A stretch of DNA of 44,049 bases from an uncultured Prevotella sp. (GTDB taxonomy: Bacteria; Bacteroidota; Bacteroidia; Bacteroidales; Bacteroidaceae), in assembly GCA_945875635.1 (NCBI GenBank), contig CAMCLD010000017.1:1-44049 (forward strand), in the 5' to 3' direction. Shown here in pieces: positions 1 to 7,383 of this stretch. The position numbers and the translations under genes are program-made. A model generated the notes under the pieces. The model was not told where the DNA came from. It did no database searches and worked only from the letters and a program-made list of their open reading frames with translations. Within the stretch, counting starts at the first letter, position 1. Every line of letters starts with the position of its first letter.

Positions 1-348
1 ACAAAGGCTTGATGAAATTTCTGTTTGGTTGACTTTGCGATCGATCATTAATGAACAGAAAATGCGTCTCACTCCCTTTGACATCTTTTAGGGAAGTATT
101 TTGGGTTATCTCAAATATTTTTCATAATTTCGTGTTCGCTTTTCGGAAGAAAGCCTCGTTCTTTGTCATGTTTCCATTCATGATGTGCATCAAGAGACAG
201 TCTTGAACTGCCCCAACCGAGCCTTATTCATAGGCGGCTACGGTGGGAGAATGATGCGAGTCAGAGCCTTATTTTTTGATATAGGCGGCTGACTAAAAAC
301 AAGCGAGGATTTAACGTATTATTGTTTAACAGTTAAATATTCAGTACT
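1..348. other. Intergenic left edge, no supported gene
   Basis: I see no convincing gene here. A minus-strand frame is open from about 130 to the window edge but has no credible start codon. Two short direct repeats of the form GCCTTAT...ATAGGCGGCT lie near 222-240 and 265-292, just upstream of the NADAR operon, and ATAGGCGGCT recurs once inside the SprT-like gene near 4063. They could be part of the operon's control region, but no clear TAnnTTTG box is visible close to the first start codon. Confidence 0.4.
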
Positions 349-1116
349 ATGAGTAAGATGATTAATTTTTCGGAAACTTTTTGTCGCACGGAGGCATACG
401 ATGCCACCGTGCTGAATTGTTATGCCTTCCGTCACGGCTATGACGTGCGGAATGGCATTGTTTTGTCGTTGGGTAACATGGTGTCAGGTTACCCCTTTGA
501 CATTGAGGGTATTCGATTTGAAAATAGCGAGTGCGCCTATATCGCAGGAGCATTTTCCTTGGGGATACCTCTGCATCTTGCATTGCAGCATCGGCTCACT
601 GTCTGCACGAATGGCTTTATGGCTAAGAAAGGCATCCGCAAGCCCTACGAGAGCCTCAAACGCTCTGATTGGGAGCGATTTAACGTGCAGTGGATGCTCT
701 ACGTTGTTTGGCAGAAGTGCCTTGGTAACAGGGCTTTCCGCAACTTGCTCTTGTCGTTCCCCAAGGATGCCGTTATAATCGAGGACAGCACCTTTCAGGC
801 AGGGTGCACGGCTACTGTGTGGGGCACCCGAAACGTTGAATTGAAGAGGAGGCTCAACGCATATAAGAAGGAATTGAAAGCACAGGGCATGTGCAAGGCG
901 GCTATCAAGCGTGAGCAGGACAGGATGCGTCTTGGTGAGTGGTCAACCATAGGTGTTTTCAAGGGGCAGAACCTCATGGGAAAGATACTAATGGCTTGTC
1001 GCAGAGCCTTGGTTAATAGCACAGAGCCTAACATCGACTACGCTTTACTGCGCAATTCTCATATCAATATCTTAGGTACAGAACTTTCTTTTAATCAAAT
1101 TGTTAACGCAGCATGA
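349..1116 (+). CDS. Divergent NADAR-domain protein, first of tandem pair
   Basis: A 255-residue protein with the NADAR (YbiA-like) pattern. It has an N-terminal block GNMVSGYPF, a conserved Ser-Glu at S60-E61 in the position of the family's catalytic Glu, a central SDWERFNVQWML block, IIEDSTF...VWG, and a C-terminal GQNLMGKILMACRRAL block. NADAR enzymes are N-glycosidases acting on ADP-ribose-type substrates, including reversal of guanine ADP-ribosylation in DNA beside DarT-like toxins. Unlike compact YbiA, a basic charged insert of roughly 40 residues separates the WG and GQN blocks. It is the first gene of a tight operon and its stop overlaps the next start (ATGA). Family assignment is by motif reading; the actual substrate is unknown. 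The start at 349 gives MSKM; 358 is an alternative. Confidence 0.72.
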   Translation: MSKMINFSETFCRTEAYDATVLNCYAFRHGYDVRNGIVLSLGNMVSGYPFDIEGIRFENSECAYIAGAFSLGIPLHLALQHRLTVCTNGFMAKKGIRKPYESLKRSDWERFNVQWMLYVVWQKCLGNRAFRNLLLSFPKDAVIIEDSTFQAGCTATVWGTRNVELKRRLNAYKKELKAQGMCKAAIKREQDRMRLGEWSTIGVFKGQNLMGKILMACRRALVNSTEPNIDYALLRNSHINILGTELSFNQIVNAA

Positions 1117-1904
1117 AGCAGTATAATCTTGGACGTGAAGAGGTCTATCAAGCCTCTTCACGCATTTGGTCGTTCAAGCAGGTTGACGACATCGTGAATG
1201 GAATGGCGTTACGTGTAACCAACATGGCAGGAGGCTACTCCTTTGAATGTTGCGGCACGGTGTGGGCTGACAGTGAAAGACTCTACCTATGTGGCGAGTA
1301 TTCCAACGATACAGAGGAACATCTTGCCATACAGAAAGAATTATGCAGTGCTAAAAGTGGCTATGCAGCCAAACGTTTCTATAAGGCAAAGCACAAAAAG
1401 CGCATTCGCAGCGATTTCAAAGAGTTCCGCTTGCAGTGGATGCTGTTTTGCGTTTGGACTAAGTGCCAAGGGAACGAGAACTTCCGCAAACTTTTACAGA
1501 GCATACCTCAAGACGCTATCTTGGTAGAAAACACGACAACTGACACAGGAGGAACTGCCGAGATTTGGGGGTGTAAGAACAAAACACTTACCGAAGCACG
1601 AAAGGAGTTGGCCATCAAGTTGAAAGCCGAGAATACACACCTAAAAAATAAAGAATTGGAGCATCTCATCAATGTTGAAACGAATAAGTTAAATGACATA
1701 GGAGAATGGCGAGGGCAGAACAATATCGGCAAGATTCTGATGATTTGTCGTGACTGTCTGATTGAGGGGTCTGAACCTGAGATTGACTACAACCTACTCA
1801 ACAAGGCCGGGATATTCCTTTTCGGGAAGCGACTTCAACTCGGTATTCCGCCCAAGGAAAAACAAACTCTTAAACACAATATTGAGCTGATGGATGGCAG
1901 GTAG
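1113..1904 (+). CDS. Divergent NADAR-domain protein, second of tandem pair
   Basis: A 263-residue paralogue of the preceding gene. It keeps TNMAGGYSFECCG, the Ser-Glu pair (S54-E55), FKEFRLQWMLFCVW, ILVENTT...EIWG and GQNNIGKILMICRDCL, and it shares the charged Lys/Glu-rich insert between WG and GQN. The C-terminal EPEIDYNLL matches EPNIDYALL in the first copy, so the pair arose by duplication and then diverged strongly. Translation is probably coupled to the upstream gene by a 4-nt ATGA overlap. The two copies could act as a heterodimer or on different substrates; the sequence does not decide this. Confidence 0.72.
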   Translation: MKQYNLGREEVYQASSRIWSFKQVDDIVNGMALRVTNMAGGYSFECCGTVWADSERLYLCGEYSNDTEEHLAIQKELCSAKSGYAAKRFYKAKHKKRIRSDFKEFRLQWMLFCVWTKCQGNENFRKLLQSIPQDAILVENTTTDTGGTAEIWGCKNKTLTEARKELAIKLKAENTHLKNKELEHLINVETNKLNDIGEWRGQNNIGKILMICRDCLIEGSEPEIDYNLLNKAGIFLFGKRLQLGIPPKEKQTLKHNIELMDGR

Positions 1905-2100
1905 TGGACTGACGGGAGCCAACTGTTGCACTATCGTTTATAAAGATGGAAGTGTGGAGAAAAAGGTTTGTATCGACAATTTTAAGGATAGGTTGAAAAC
2001 TTTCATTCGCATCAATCGTGCATACACAAATGCCAAAGAGCGATATGAGTATTACAGCCTTAACAAGGTAATCAACATTCTGAAATCCCCCAAAATATGA
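1894..2100 (+). CDS. Small protein of unknown function in NADAR operon
   Basis: A 68-residue basic protein that starts inside the end of the second NADAR gene (11-nt overlap) and overlaps the next gene by ATGA. It has a short Cys-Cys pair near residues 11-12, then IVYKDGSVEKKVCIDNF followed by a helical basic part. I do not recognise the family. The start at ATG 1894 gives MAGSG; an ATG at 1890 is in another frame. Its retention with overlaps on both sides argues that it is a real, co-translated gene. Confidence 0.5.
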   Translation: MAGSGLTGANCCTIVYKDGSVEKKVCIDNFKDRLKTFIRINRAYTNAKERYEYYSLNKVINILKSPKI

Positions 2101-3383
2101 TAAAGATAGTGAGCAACATACCTAAAGACTTCGATATGAAAAATAATGAATTTAGGCATAACCCTATTGCAGCCTATCTTGTTAGACATATAGAAGACCG
2201 ATTGACATACGCTTATCGCAAGGTCGCAAATGATGACGATGCCTTGGTAATCACGAACTTCTACTTTGAAGAGAATGACGGCATGGTAACACTTATGAAA
2301 CTTGTCTTCAATGTTCGGTCGTGGGGAGAGGACGTATTGTTAGACAAAGATTGTCTTAAGACATTTGAAGAACTGTGCCAAAGAGTTTTCAACTGCACAA
2401 GAATACACCTTACACACCATCCTAATAATGGGTTTGGATTGGCATACTTTGAGGCTGATAAAATGCGAGACATGATGGCACTATTAGAAGCCTTTGAAAG
2501 CATTGGGTGTGACATATCTACTACGTTTAGGTTAGTCGATAAAGAGCTGCGAGAACGTAGAGATATTGCTCGTATTGGTTTCTTTGGCATGGCAAAGGAA
2601 TATGAAGTGTATGTACGGACAGATGACGAGTGCCAAGTGCCACACTTCCATGTCAGAGACATATACACCGAGGCTAACTGTGCCATTTGCTTACAGTCAA
2701 ATAGCTATTGCAAGCACCCCCAAAAAGAAAACTACGCTTTCAGATATGACTTTGGGGAGTTGTTGTTTGCCTTTATGTCAGAACCATGCAGAAGTCCACG
2801 ATATGCCGACAATTACGAGTTTGCTGTAACCATGTGGGACTTAAATAACAAATCGGTATGCAGTTTGCAAAAGGAAGAAGGTAGTTGCAGTATCATACCC
2901 GATTATAGGAGCATCAATACAAGAATTGTCGTAATAAAAAGTATTCATGATAACTACGATTGCGACCATCAGCAAACCGATGAAGACATCAACCGTCTGT
3001 CACACGCATTGACGAAGAAGTTTTTGAAAAAAGACGGAGTGCTATTTCAACGTCTTCTTAATCAGTTTCATCTCGTCCCTAACATCCGACTTGTCTTAAT
3101 GGCAGAGCAAAACGAGGCAAAGGAAGTCGTAAGCCTCCGTTTGTGTATAGACAGAAAAGACTTGTGGATGCCCCACGGAATCAGCAACCTTCAAGGAATG
3201 TTACAGATAATGGAAGGCTATTTCAAACAACAAGGACTTTCAACCATCCATCCCAATACACAAAGCGAGATTGTGGAGTTCTTGAAGTGGATGAAAAAAG
3301 AGCTACCAATTATAGACGAATACATACAAATAACAAATAACAAATTAAAAATATTTGACGATGAAAAAAATAATAATGATTAA
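2097..3383 (+). CDS. Unknown 428-aa protein with PHFHV motif
   Basis: I do not recognise the full-length family. Near residues 160-205 there is a segment with AKEYEVYVRTDDE, then VPHFHVRD, then ANCAICLQSNSYCKH. It resembles a small Bacteroidetes domain in which PHFHV precedes a Cys-containing strand and a later Tyr/His; clustered His and Cys could bind a metal, but this is inference. The remainder is acidic and mixed alpha/beta with no signal peptide or membrane segment, so it is probably cytoplasmic. It is coupled to its neighbours by overlaps on both sides (4 nt upstream, 23 nt downstream). Confidence 0.55.
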   Translation: MIKIVSNIPKDFDMKNNEFRHNPIAAYLVRHIEDRLTYAYRKVANDDDALVITNFYFEENDGMVTLMKLVFNVRSWGEDVLLDKDCLKTFEELCQRVFNCTRIHLTHHPNNGFGLAYFEADKMRDMMALLEAFESIGCDISTTFRLVDKELRERRDIARIGFFGMAKEYEVYVRTDDECQVPHFHVRDIYTEANCAICLQSNSYCKHPQKENYAFRYDFGELLFAFMSEPCRSPRYADNYEFAVTMWDLNNKSVCSLQKEEGSCSIIPDYRSINTRIVVIKSIHDNYDCDHQQTDEDINRLSHALTKKFLKKDGVLFQRLLNQFHLVPNIRLVLMAEQNEAKEVVSLRLCIDRKDLWMPHGISNLQGMLQIMEGYFKQQGLSTIHPNTQSEIVEFLKWMKKELPIIDEYIQITNNKLKIFDDEKNNND

Positions 3384-3801
3384 AAGCGTCTTTGACGATC
3401 CAGAGGCGCAGACGTTGGAAGAAAGTTTCAACCCGATTACAGTTGCATTGACTGATGCTTTATTTTGCGAGACTCATCCATTTGGTAGTAAGTTACGGAA
3501 AAAAGTTTCAGTAGAAGATATAGCCAAACGTAGAATACTCTTTGCACTATACAAGATTGACAAAGCAGAGGAAGCAATACAAATTTTTTCTATTTCTTTG
3601 GAAGTGGTAATGAAAAATTGGCCATTCTCAGAATCGAGCCATGACCAAATGCAAGACTTATACATCAATGGCAAATTAGCCGAATTCTTCAACGAACAGC
3701 ACTTCAACGTTCCGACCAAAGATGCAGAAGAAACGGAATGTTTCTTGAACTATTTGGCACAGTTTGTTCCTGAAGTATGGGATTATTTCAAGGTGGTATA
3801 A
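3361..3801 (+). CDS. Unknown 146-aa protein in NADAR operon
   Basis: A small, soluble, acidic protein with no family I recognise. The open frame allows a TTG start at 3355, but the ATG at 3361 gives a natural MKKIIMIKSVFDDPE terminus and is preferred. It begins 23 nt inside the preceding gene. The middle is helix-rich (VSVEDIAKRRILFALYKID) and the C-terminus is acidic and aromatic. Its beginning resembles that of the 428-aa neighbour (both open with an IKIV or IMIKSV strand and a short FNPI or HNPI motif), hinting at a distant shared N-terminal module. Confidence 0.5.
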   Translation: MKKIIMIKSVFDDPEAQTLEESFNPITVALTDALFCETHPFGSKLRKKVSVEDIAKRRILFALYKIDKAEEAIQIFSISLEVVMKNWPFSESSHDQMQDLYINGKLAEFFNEQHFNVPTKDAEETECFLNYLAQFVPEVWDYFKVV

Positions 3802-3814
3802 CAGGTTGCTAATC

Positions 3815-4600
3815 ATGTTTACAATGGAGTACAAAGACAAAGAGTTATTCACAAAGTATGCTTTCTTATTATGGGAGCATCGAGAGCGTATTTTGTCGGA
3901 TAGCCGCATGGCGTTATGCACATTATGTGTTGGAAACAACTTGGCGTATGTGAACGTTAAGGGGATAGCCTCTGCAACATTGGGAGGTTATCTTCTTTGG
4001 TGGCAGGAATTTGAGCGTTCAAGGCGAACAGACAAACACAATAGGCGTTCTCTTATATACTTTATAGGCGGCTCACCGCTTAGTGGCAGAAACCATTGTG
4101 GCGAAGTGTATGAGTCAGGAAAGACCAAGACAATAACTGTTGCACCCTTTAAGGATTATTGGGGGTCTTTTGTTGAGGCGCAAGGAAAATTATCAGCAAC
4201 TGAAAATAATGTTCAAGCCTATGCACTTGCGGAAGTCGTTGCCATACTGCAAAAAGAAGATAGCGAGACCATAATAGATATTAGCAAAGACGAATTAAGG
4301 AGGCGACATTCAGAATATAACAAATTGTATTTTGACAATAAACTATCGATGCCGACATTCTATCTGCTTAACAAGAAGCGTCCCTTTGGGCAGTATCGCT
4401 ATTGTGGGGAGATATGGATGAGTAAACGAACAAAGTGGACTGAACCATTCTTGAAAGAAGTCCTATTGCATGAGATGATACACCAATATATATATGAGGT
4501 GTTGCATGGAATGGGCTTTACACTCTTGATGCAACATGGGCTGCGTTTCCATTATATGCGTCGGAGATTGAAAAGAAAATTTGGACTGATTATCACATAG
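3815..4600 (+). CDS. SprT-like zinc metalloprotease
   Basis: A protein of about 261 residues. The C-terminal half is SprT-like: RRRHSEYNKLYFDNKL, a GEIWMS strand, then the zinc motif HEMIHQYI (H219, E220, H223), with a third ligand probably H241 in MQHG. SprT/SPRTN-type proteases degrade DNA-protein crosslinks; bacterial short forms are less studied. The N-terminal 130 residues have no domain I recognise and may be the substrate- or partner-binding part. ATG 3815 is chosen over the upstream TTG 3764, which would overlap the preceding gene; ATG 3824 is also possible. It lies 13 nt after the preceding gene and 11 nt before the next. Confidence 0.72.
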   Translation: MFTMEYKDKELFTKYAFLLWEHRERILSDSRMALCTLCVGNNLAYVNVKGIASATLGGYLLWWQEFERSRRTDKHNRRSLIYFIGGSPLSGRNHCGEVYESGKTKTITVAPFKDYWGSFVEAQGKLSATENNVQAYALAEVVAILQKEDSETIIDISKDELRRRHSEYNKLYFDNKLSMPTFYLLNKKRPFGQYRYCGEIWMSKRTKWTEPFLKEVLLHEMIHQYIYEVLHGMGFTLLMQHGLRFHYMRRRLKRKFGLIIT

Positions 4601-4611
4601 ACAGAAATATA

Positions 4612-5133
4612 ATGAAAAGAAGTATTCAGATTGTCATAGACAACACTAAAGTTAGAGGTAATGTAACACCTATCAATCCTGAAACCATGATGGTCAAACT
4701 TAAAGATCCTGAGATTTATTCTTGCGAAGCGATTTGTCAGTGCGATATAAACGCTGAAAATGCAGAAAACTTACTGACAACTTTGTTTCGTATGGTAAGT
4801 TGCGTCAACGATATTTTGCAAAACGACCATCATCAACTATCCCACCTGTGGGTTCAACTTCATCATGCAAGGAGCAGGACAAAACTACTTGCAAATAGTA
4901 TGGAAATAGTAGAACGTTTATTTGAAAATAATGAAATCCCAAGGGATGATGTCAGACTCCTTTGTTCCGTAATTAAAGGAGAAAAACTTTATTGGGAAAT
5001 GCAAAAGGTCAAAGTTTTTAATGACTGCTTCAAGGAAGATTTTGGTCGATGGGAGTTTCAAACTATTCCAATATGCGTAATTCAACTATTATCCTCTTTT
5101 TTTAACACTCAAAGGATATGTCGTTTTGGGTAA
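4612..5133 (+). CDS. Unknown 173-aa protein ending the NADAR operon
   Basis: A cytoplasmic-looking protein of unknown family. The first 45 residues look like a beta-rich module (RSIQIVIDNTKVRGNVTPI) and the rest is helical, with Cys and His scattered through CEAICQCD and HHQLSHLWVQLHH. The gene starts 11 nt after the SprT-like gene and is the last of the operon. The next gene is on the opposite strand, and AT-rich sequence follows the stop codon. Confidence 0.48.
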   Translation: MKRSIQIVIDNTKVRGNVTPINPETMMVKLKDPEIYSCEAICQCDINAENAENLLTTLFRMVSCVNDILQNDHHQLSHLWVQLHHARSRTKLLANSMEIVERLFENNEIPRDDVRLLCSVIKGEKLYWEMQKVKVFNDCFKEDFGRWEFQTIPICVIQLLSSFFNTQRICRFG

Positions 5134-5174
5134 ACAAATAAGGAAAATCGTAGTCAAAAAATCCTATAAAACAC

Positions 5175-5204
5175 TGAATGGGCAAACCAATGTTTACCCA
5201 CTCA
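5175..5204 (-). terminator. Terminator downstream of the DUF2795 gene
   Basis: Two 13-nt arms (5175-5187 and 5192-5204) around a 4-nt loop pair completely on the minus strand if two G-U wobbles are allowed, whereas the plus strand has two mismatches. A-rich plus-strand sequence at 5153-5171 provides a U-rich tail on the minus strand. It therefore fits as terminator of the minus-strand gene at 5253-5474. Confidence 0.5.
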
Positions 5205-5252
5205 GCGTTGCTAAGTCGTTGAATATCAGTAGTGGTTTGCTACAGAAGCCAC

Positions 5253-5474
5253 TTAATACTCATCTTCGTTGAAGAGGAAATCCTCTTTTGTGGGATAGTC
5301 AGGCCAAATGTCCTCTATGCTGTCATAGACATCGCCTTCGTCCTCTATTTCCTGAAGGTTCTCAAGCACCTCAAGGGGTGCTCCTGACCTGATGGCATAA
5401 TCTATTAGTTCGTCCTTTGTTGCCGGCCATGGCGCATCTTCAAGTTTTGAAGCTAATTCAAGAGTCCAATACAT
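5253..5474 (-). CDS. Conserved small DUF2795 protein
   Basis: A 73-residue acidic protein matching a highly conserved Bacteroidetes small protein family (DUF2795). It opens MYWTLELASKLEDAPWPAT, continues with DELIDYAIRSGAP, and ends in an acidic DYPTKEDFLFNEDEY tail. The function is unknown. It stands alone with its own promoter-like box upstream (5527-5534) and a terminator downstream. Its conservation contrasts with the accessory operon next to it and suggests core chromosome resumes here. Confidence 0.85.
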   Translation of the reverse strand: MYWTLELASKLEDAPWPATKDELIDYAIRSGAPLEVLENLQEIEDEGDVYDSIEDIWPDYPTKEDFLFNEDEY

Positions 5475-5526
5475 ATTTATATGTGTTTAGTGAGTTTATT
5501 ACTGTTATGTTTTGTCGTTAACGTTG

Positions 5527-5534
5527 CAAAAGTA
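5527..5534 (-). promoter_or_regulatory. -7 box for DUF2795 gene
   Basis: The minus strand reads TACTTTTG, matching the Bacteroidetes -7 consensus TAnnTTTG, about 53 nt upstream of the start codon. No good -33 TTTG is visible at the usual distance. Confidence 0.45.
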
Positions 5535-5673
5535 ATATTTTTTTGTCTTACAGCCATCGTTATGATATGTTTTTTATCTTATAAAATGTAAAAGATTAGT
5601 CGTGCATATACTTTTTCCTCCTTTTATCTTCAATTATCAACTTCCGAAAGTTGGGCATTTCAAATAATTGTTG

Positions 5674-5681
5674 TAATTTTG
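5674..5681 (+). promoter_or_regulatory. -7 box preceding the GH3 remnant
   Basis: TAATTTTG fits TAnnTTTG. A weak -33-like TTGG lies 19 nt upstream (5651-5654). Transcription from about 5688 would run through the GH3 remnant to the hairpin at 5926-5963. Confidence 0.45.
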
Positions 5682-5789
5682 TAGCGGATGATTAAAATGA
5701 ATTTGGATATTGTGAAATAGATAACCTGTCATAGTCTTGTGAGCTATGTCTGGTTATCGTATGTCTTTACCAGGGATTTGACCGTTTAG

Positions 5790-5932
5790 TGGACTATAGG
5801 TGCAATAGCCAATGTTGCCCGCATAGCAGCAAAGGAGGCAACGGCACAAGGTCTCAACTGGGTGTATAGTCCTATGGTTGATATGTTTGCACATGACAGT
5901 CAAATGACTGGATGTGGGTTGATAAAGTAAGG
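5790..5932 (+). pseudogene. Fragment of GH3 beta-glucosidase
   Basis: The frame through 5814-5900 encodes VARIAAKEATAQGLNWVYS followed by PMVDM. This matches the N-terminal signature of GH3 beta-glucosidases (aRiaA-EA-A-GinW-fsPMvD). The frame is open only from a stop at 5787 to a stop near 5930, and the surrounding several hundred residues of a GH3 enzyme are absent. It is therefore a fossil of a BglX-like gene left by deletion. A promoter box upstream and a strong hairpin downstream remain, so it may still be transcribed. Confidence 0.72.
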
Positions 5933-5963
5933 CTGGACTCCCGACAAGGAATCCAGCCTTACT
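5926..5963 (+). terminator. Perfect 12-bp hairpin terminator
   Basis: Arms AGTAAGGCTGGA (5926-5937) and TCCAGCCTTACT (5952-5963) are perfectly complementary around a 14-nt loop, followed by TCTAT. It probably terminated the lost GH3 gene; it overlaps the residual stop codon region. Confidence 0.6.
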
Positions 5964-5965
5964 TC

Positions 5966-6190
5966 TATAGTTAACTCAAGTTTTGCATGTCTCCGACATG
6001 CTGTCAGTTAGCGAGTTGACAAGTCAACAAGTTGCTACTCTTCTTGTTTGAATTTATCAATGAGCAGAACAACAAATAACTTGTTTACTTGTCAACTTGT
6101 TTTTTCGCAAAGCTCAAGGAAACTCCTTTGAGCAAGTCTTAACTTGCGAACCAACGGTCACTGACCGAAGGGAAAAGTAAACTTGAATAG
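5966..6190. repeat. Dispersed modular intergenic repeat, copy A
   Basis: This stretch is built of modules seen elsewhere in the window. GCATGTC-NNN-GACATGC type palindromes recur near 28918 and 35111; AGTTGACAAGTCAACAAG with its flank is identical over about 38 nt to 35020-35060; and the TTTTTTCGCAAA-nn-TCAAGGA module recurs near 10965. No open frame is supported. The element fills the space between the GH3 remnant and the maoC-like gene. Confidence 0.65.
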
Positions 6191-6205
6191 TTAATCTATG
6201 AATGC

Positions 6206-6676
6206 TTAGTTTGCATTGAAATAATACAAGAAAGAAGCTATGCCCTCAAGGGCTGGTTTGCGCTGTCCTTCAATCTCAATCTTGAAATCAATCTCAGCCT
6301 TGCAGATTCCCCTTAGATTCTGTATGTTGTGGAGCTTTGTCACAAGTCTTACCCTTGAGCCTGTTATTACAGGCTGACCAAAGCGCATCTTGTCCATGCC
6401 GTAGTTGACAAGCATCTTGATGTTTCTCACCTCGATAATCTGTTCCCACATGTAAGGAAGCAGTGACAGTGTGAGATATCCGTGGGCTATTGTTGACTTG
6501 TAAGGACTTTCAGCCTTGGCTTTCTCAGTGTCAACATGTATCCACTGGTGGTCGAGAGTAGCGTCAGCAAACATGTTGATTCTTTCCTGGTCAACTTCCA
6601 ACCATTCTGATTTACCCAGTTCCATGTCAAGTTTAGCGGCAAATTCATCGTAAGAGTTAATAATCAGTTTTTCCAT
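6206..6676 (-). CDS. MaoC-like (R)-specific hydratase
   Basis: A 156-residue single hot-dog domain of the MaoC/R-hydratase family, which hydrates trans-2-enoyl-CoA (or enoyl-ACP) substrates. The hydratase motif is seen as ADATLDHQWIHVD, with D42 and H47 as the expected catalytic pair. AHGYLTLSLLP follows, as in the family. Length is typical of a stand-alone R-specific hydratase. It is monocistronic, with a well-formed promoter at 6794-6824 and about a 110-nt leader. The physiological substrate is not evident from the neighbours. Confidence 0.85.
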   Translation of the reverse strand: MEKLIINSYDEFAAKLDMELGKSEWLEVDQERINMFADATLDHQWIHVDTEKAKAESPYKSTIAHGYLTLSLLPYMWEQIIEVRNIKMLVNYGMDKMRFGQPVITGSRVRLVTKLHNIQNLRGICKAEIDFKIEIEGQRKPALEGIASFLYYFNAN

Positions 6677-6793
6677 TTCTTTCTTCTTTTCTTATATAAT
6701 ATGTTATTTAAAGTTTCTTGAGATACTCAATCAGCATTACTTCCGAAAGTTGAGCCAACTTCTAAAAGTTTATCAATTAGTGTAATTCTGCTG

Positions 6794-6824
6794 CAAAATT
6801 ATATAAAAATGATGAGTTTTCAAA
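6794..6824 (-). promoter_or_regulatory. Promoter of maoC-like gene
   Basis: On the minus strand TTTG (6824-6821) lies 19 nt upstream of TAATTTTG (6801-6794). Both boxes match the Bacteroidetes sigma-ABfr consensus with correct spacing, predicting a start near 6787. Confidence 0.7.
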
Positions 6825-6877
6825 TAGTGTAATGAAAATATGCACTCAAAATATGGTAATGATATGGGATTTTTTTG

Positions 6878-6885
6878 TAATTTTG
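6878..6885 (+). promoter_or_regulatory. -7 box of RNase P RNA gene
   Basis: TAATTTTG lies just upstream of the deduced 5' end of the RNase P RNA near 6892-6894, at the expected distance. The -33 region is weak. Confidence 0.6.
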
Positions 6886-6893
6886 TAACTTGA

Positions 6894-7300
6894 AAGTAGT
6901 GTCCTGGCTCTGTCGCTGGCATTCTCTCTGTCATGGATTATATCTGTGATGTAGGATAATGCGGGAGGAAAGTCCGGGCAGCATAGGACAATCCACTTCT
7001 GAAAATAGAAGCTGTCGGTGACGGCAGGTAAGGGCAGAAGAGAATGACCGCCATCACGTTTTGTGTTTGGCAAGGGTGAGAAGGTGGTGTAAGAGACCAC
7101 CAGTCGGCAGGTGACTGTCGAGCTGTGCCCGCTGGATGCTGCAAGTTCATGTAAACCATCGTCTGAGGGTAGTCCGTCCGATTCGATGGAGGGTAGAACG
7201 CTTGAGCCGTAGGGTGACCTGCGGCGTAGATAAATGACAGGCACCCATTGTCGGTGAGAACCGTCATGGGGACAGAACCCGGCTTATAGGGACGCTGCTT
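6894..7300 (+). ncRNA. rnpB: RNase P RNA, bacterial class A
   Basis: The catalytic RNA of RNase P, which matures tRNA 5' ends. The conserved P4 5' strand GAGGAAAGTCCGGGC is at about 6964-6978 and the 3' signature ACAGAACCCGGCTTATAG at about 7272-7289. The ends pair: AAGTAGTGTCCT at 6894-6905 is complementary, with G-U pairs, to AGGGACGCTGCTT at 7288-7300, giving helix P1. A T-rich run (7301-7313) follows as terminator. Length (about 407 nt) is normal for the type. Minus-strand open frames here are shadows of the RNA. Confidence 0.95.
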
Positions 7301-7383
7301 TCTCTTTTTTTTTGATGTACGTAATCCTGAGTTCAAGGTAATGCTGTGTTGACAAAGGATTGTAATTACATTTTTTCAAAACG

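Noticed and set aside
1..130. Open minus-strand frame reaching the left edge
   Set aside because: No credible start codon in frame and no family I recognise; too short to support a gene.
6846..7336. Two minus-strand open frames of 132 codons
   Set aside because: They lie antisense to the RNase P RNA, whose conserved core and ends are clear.
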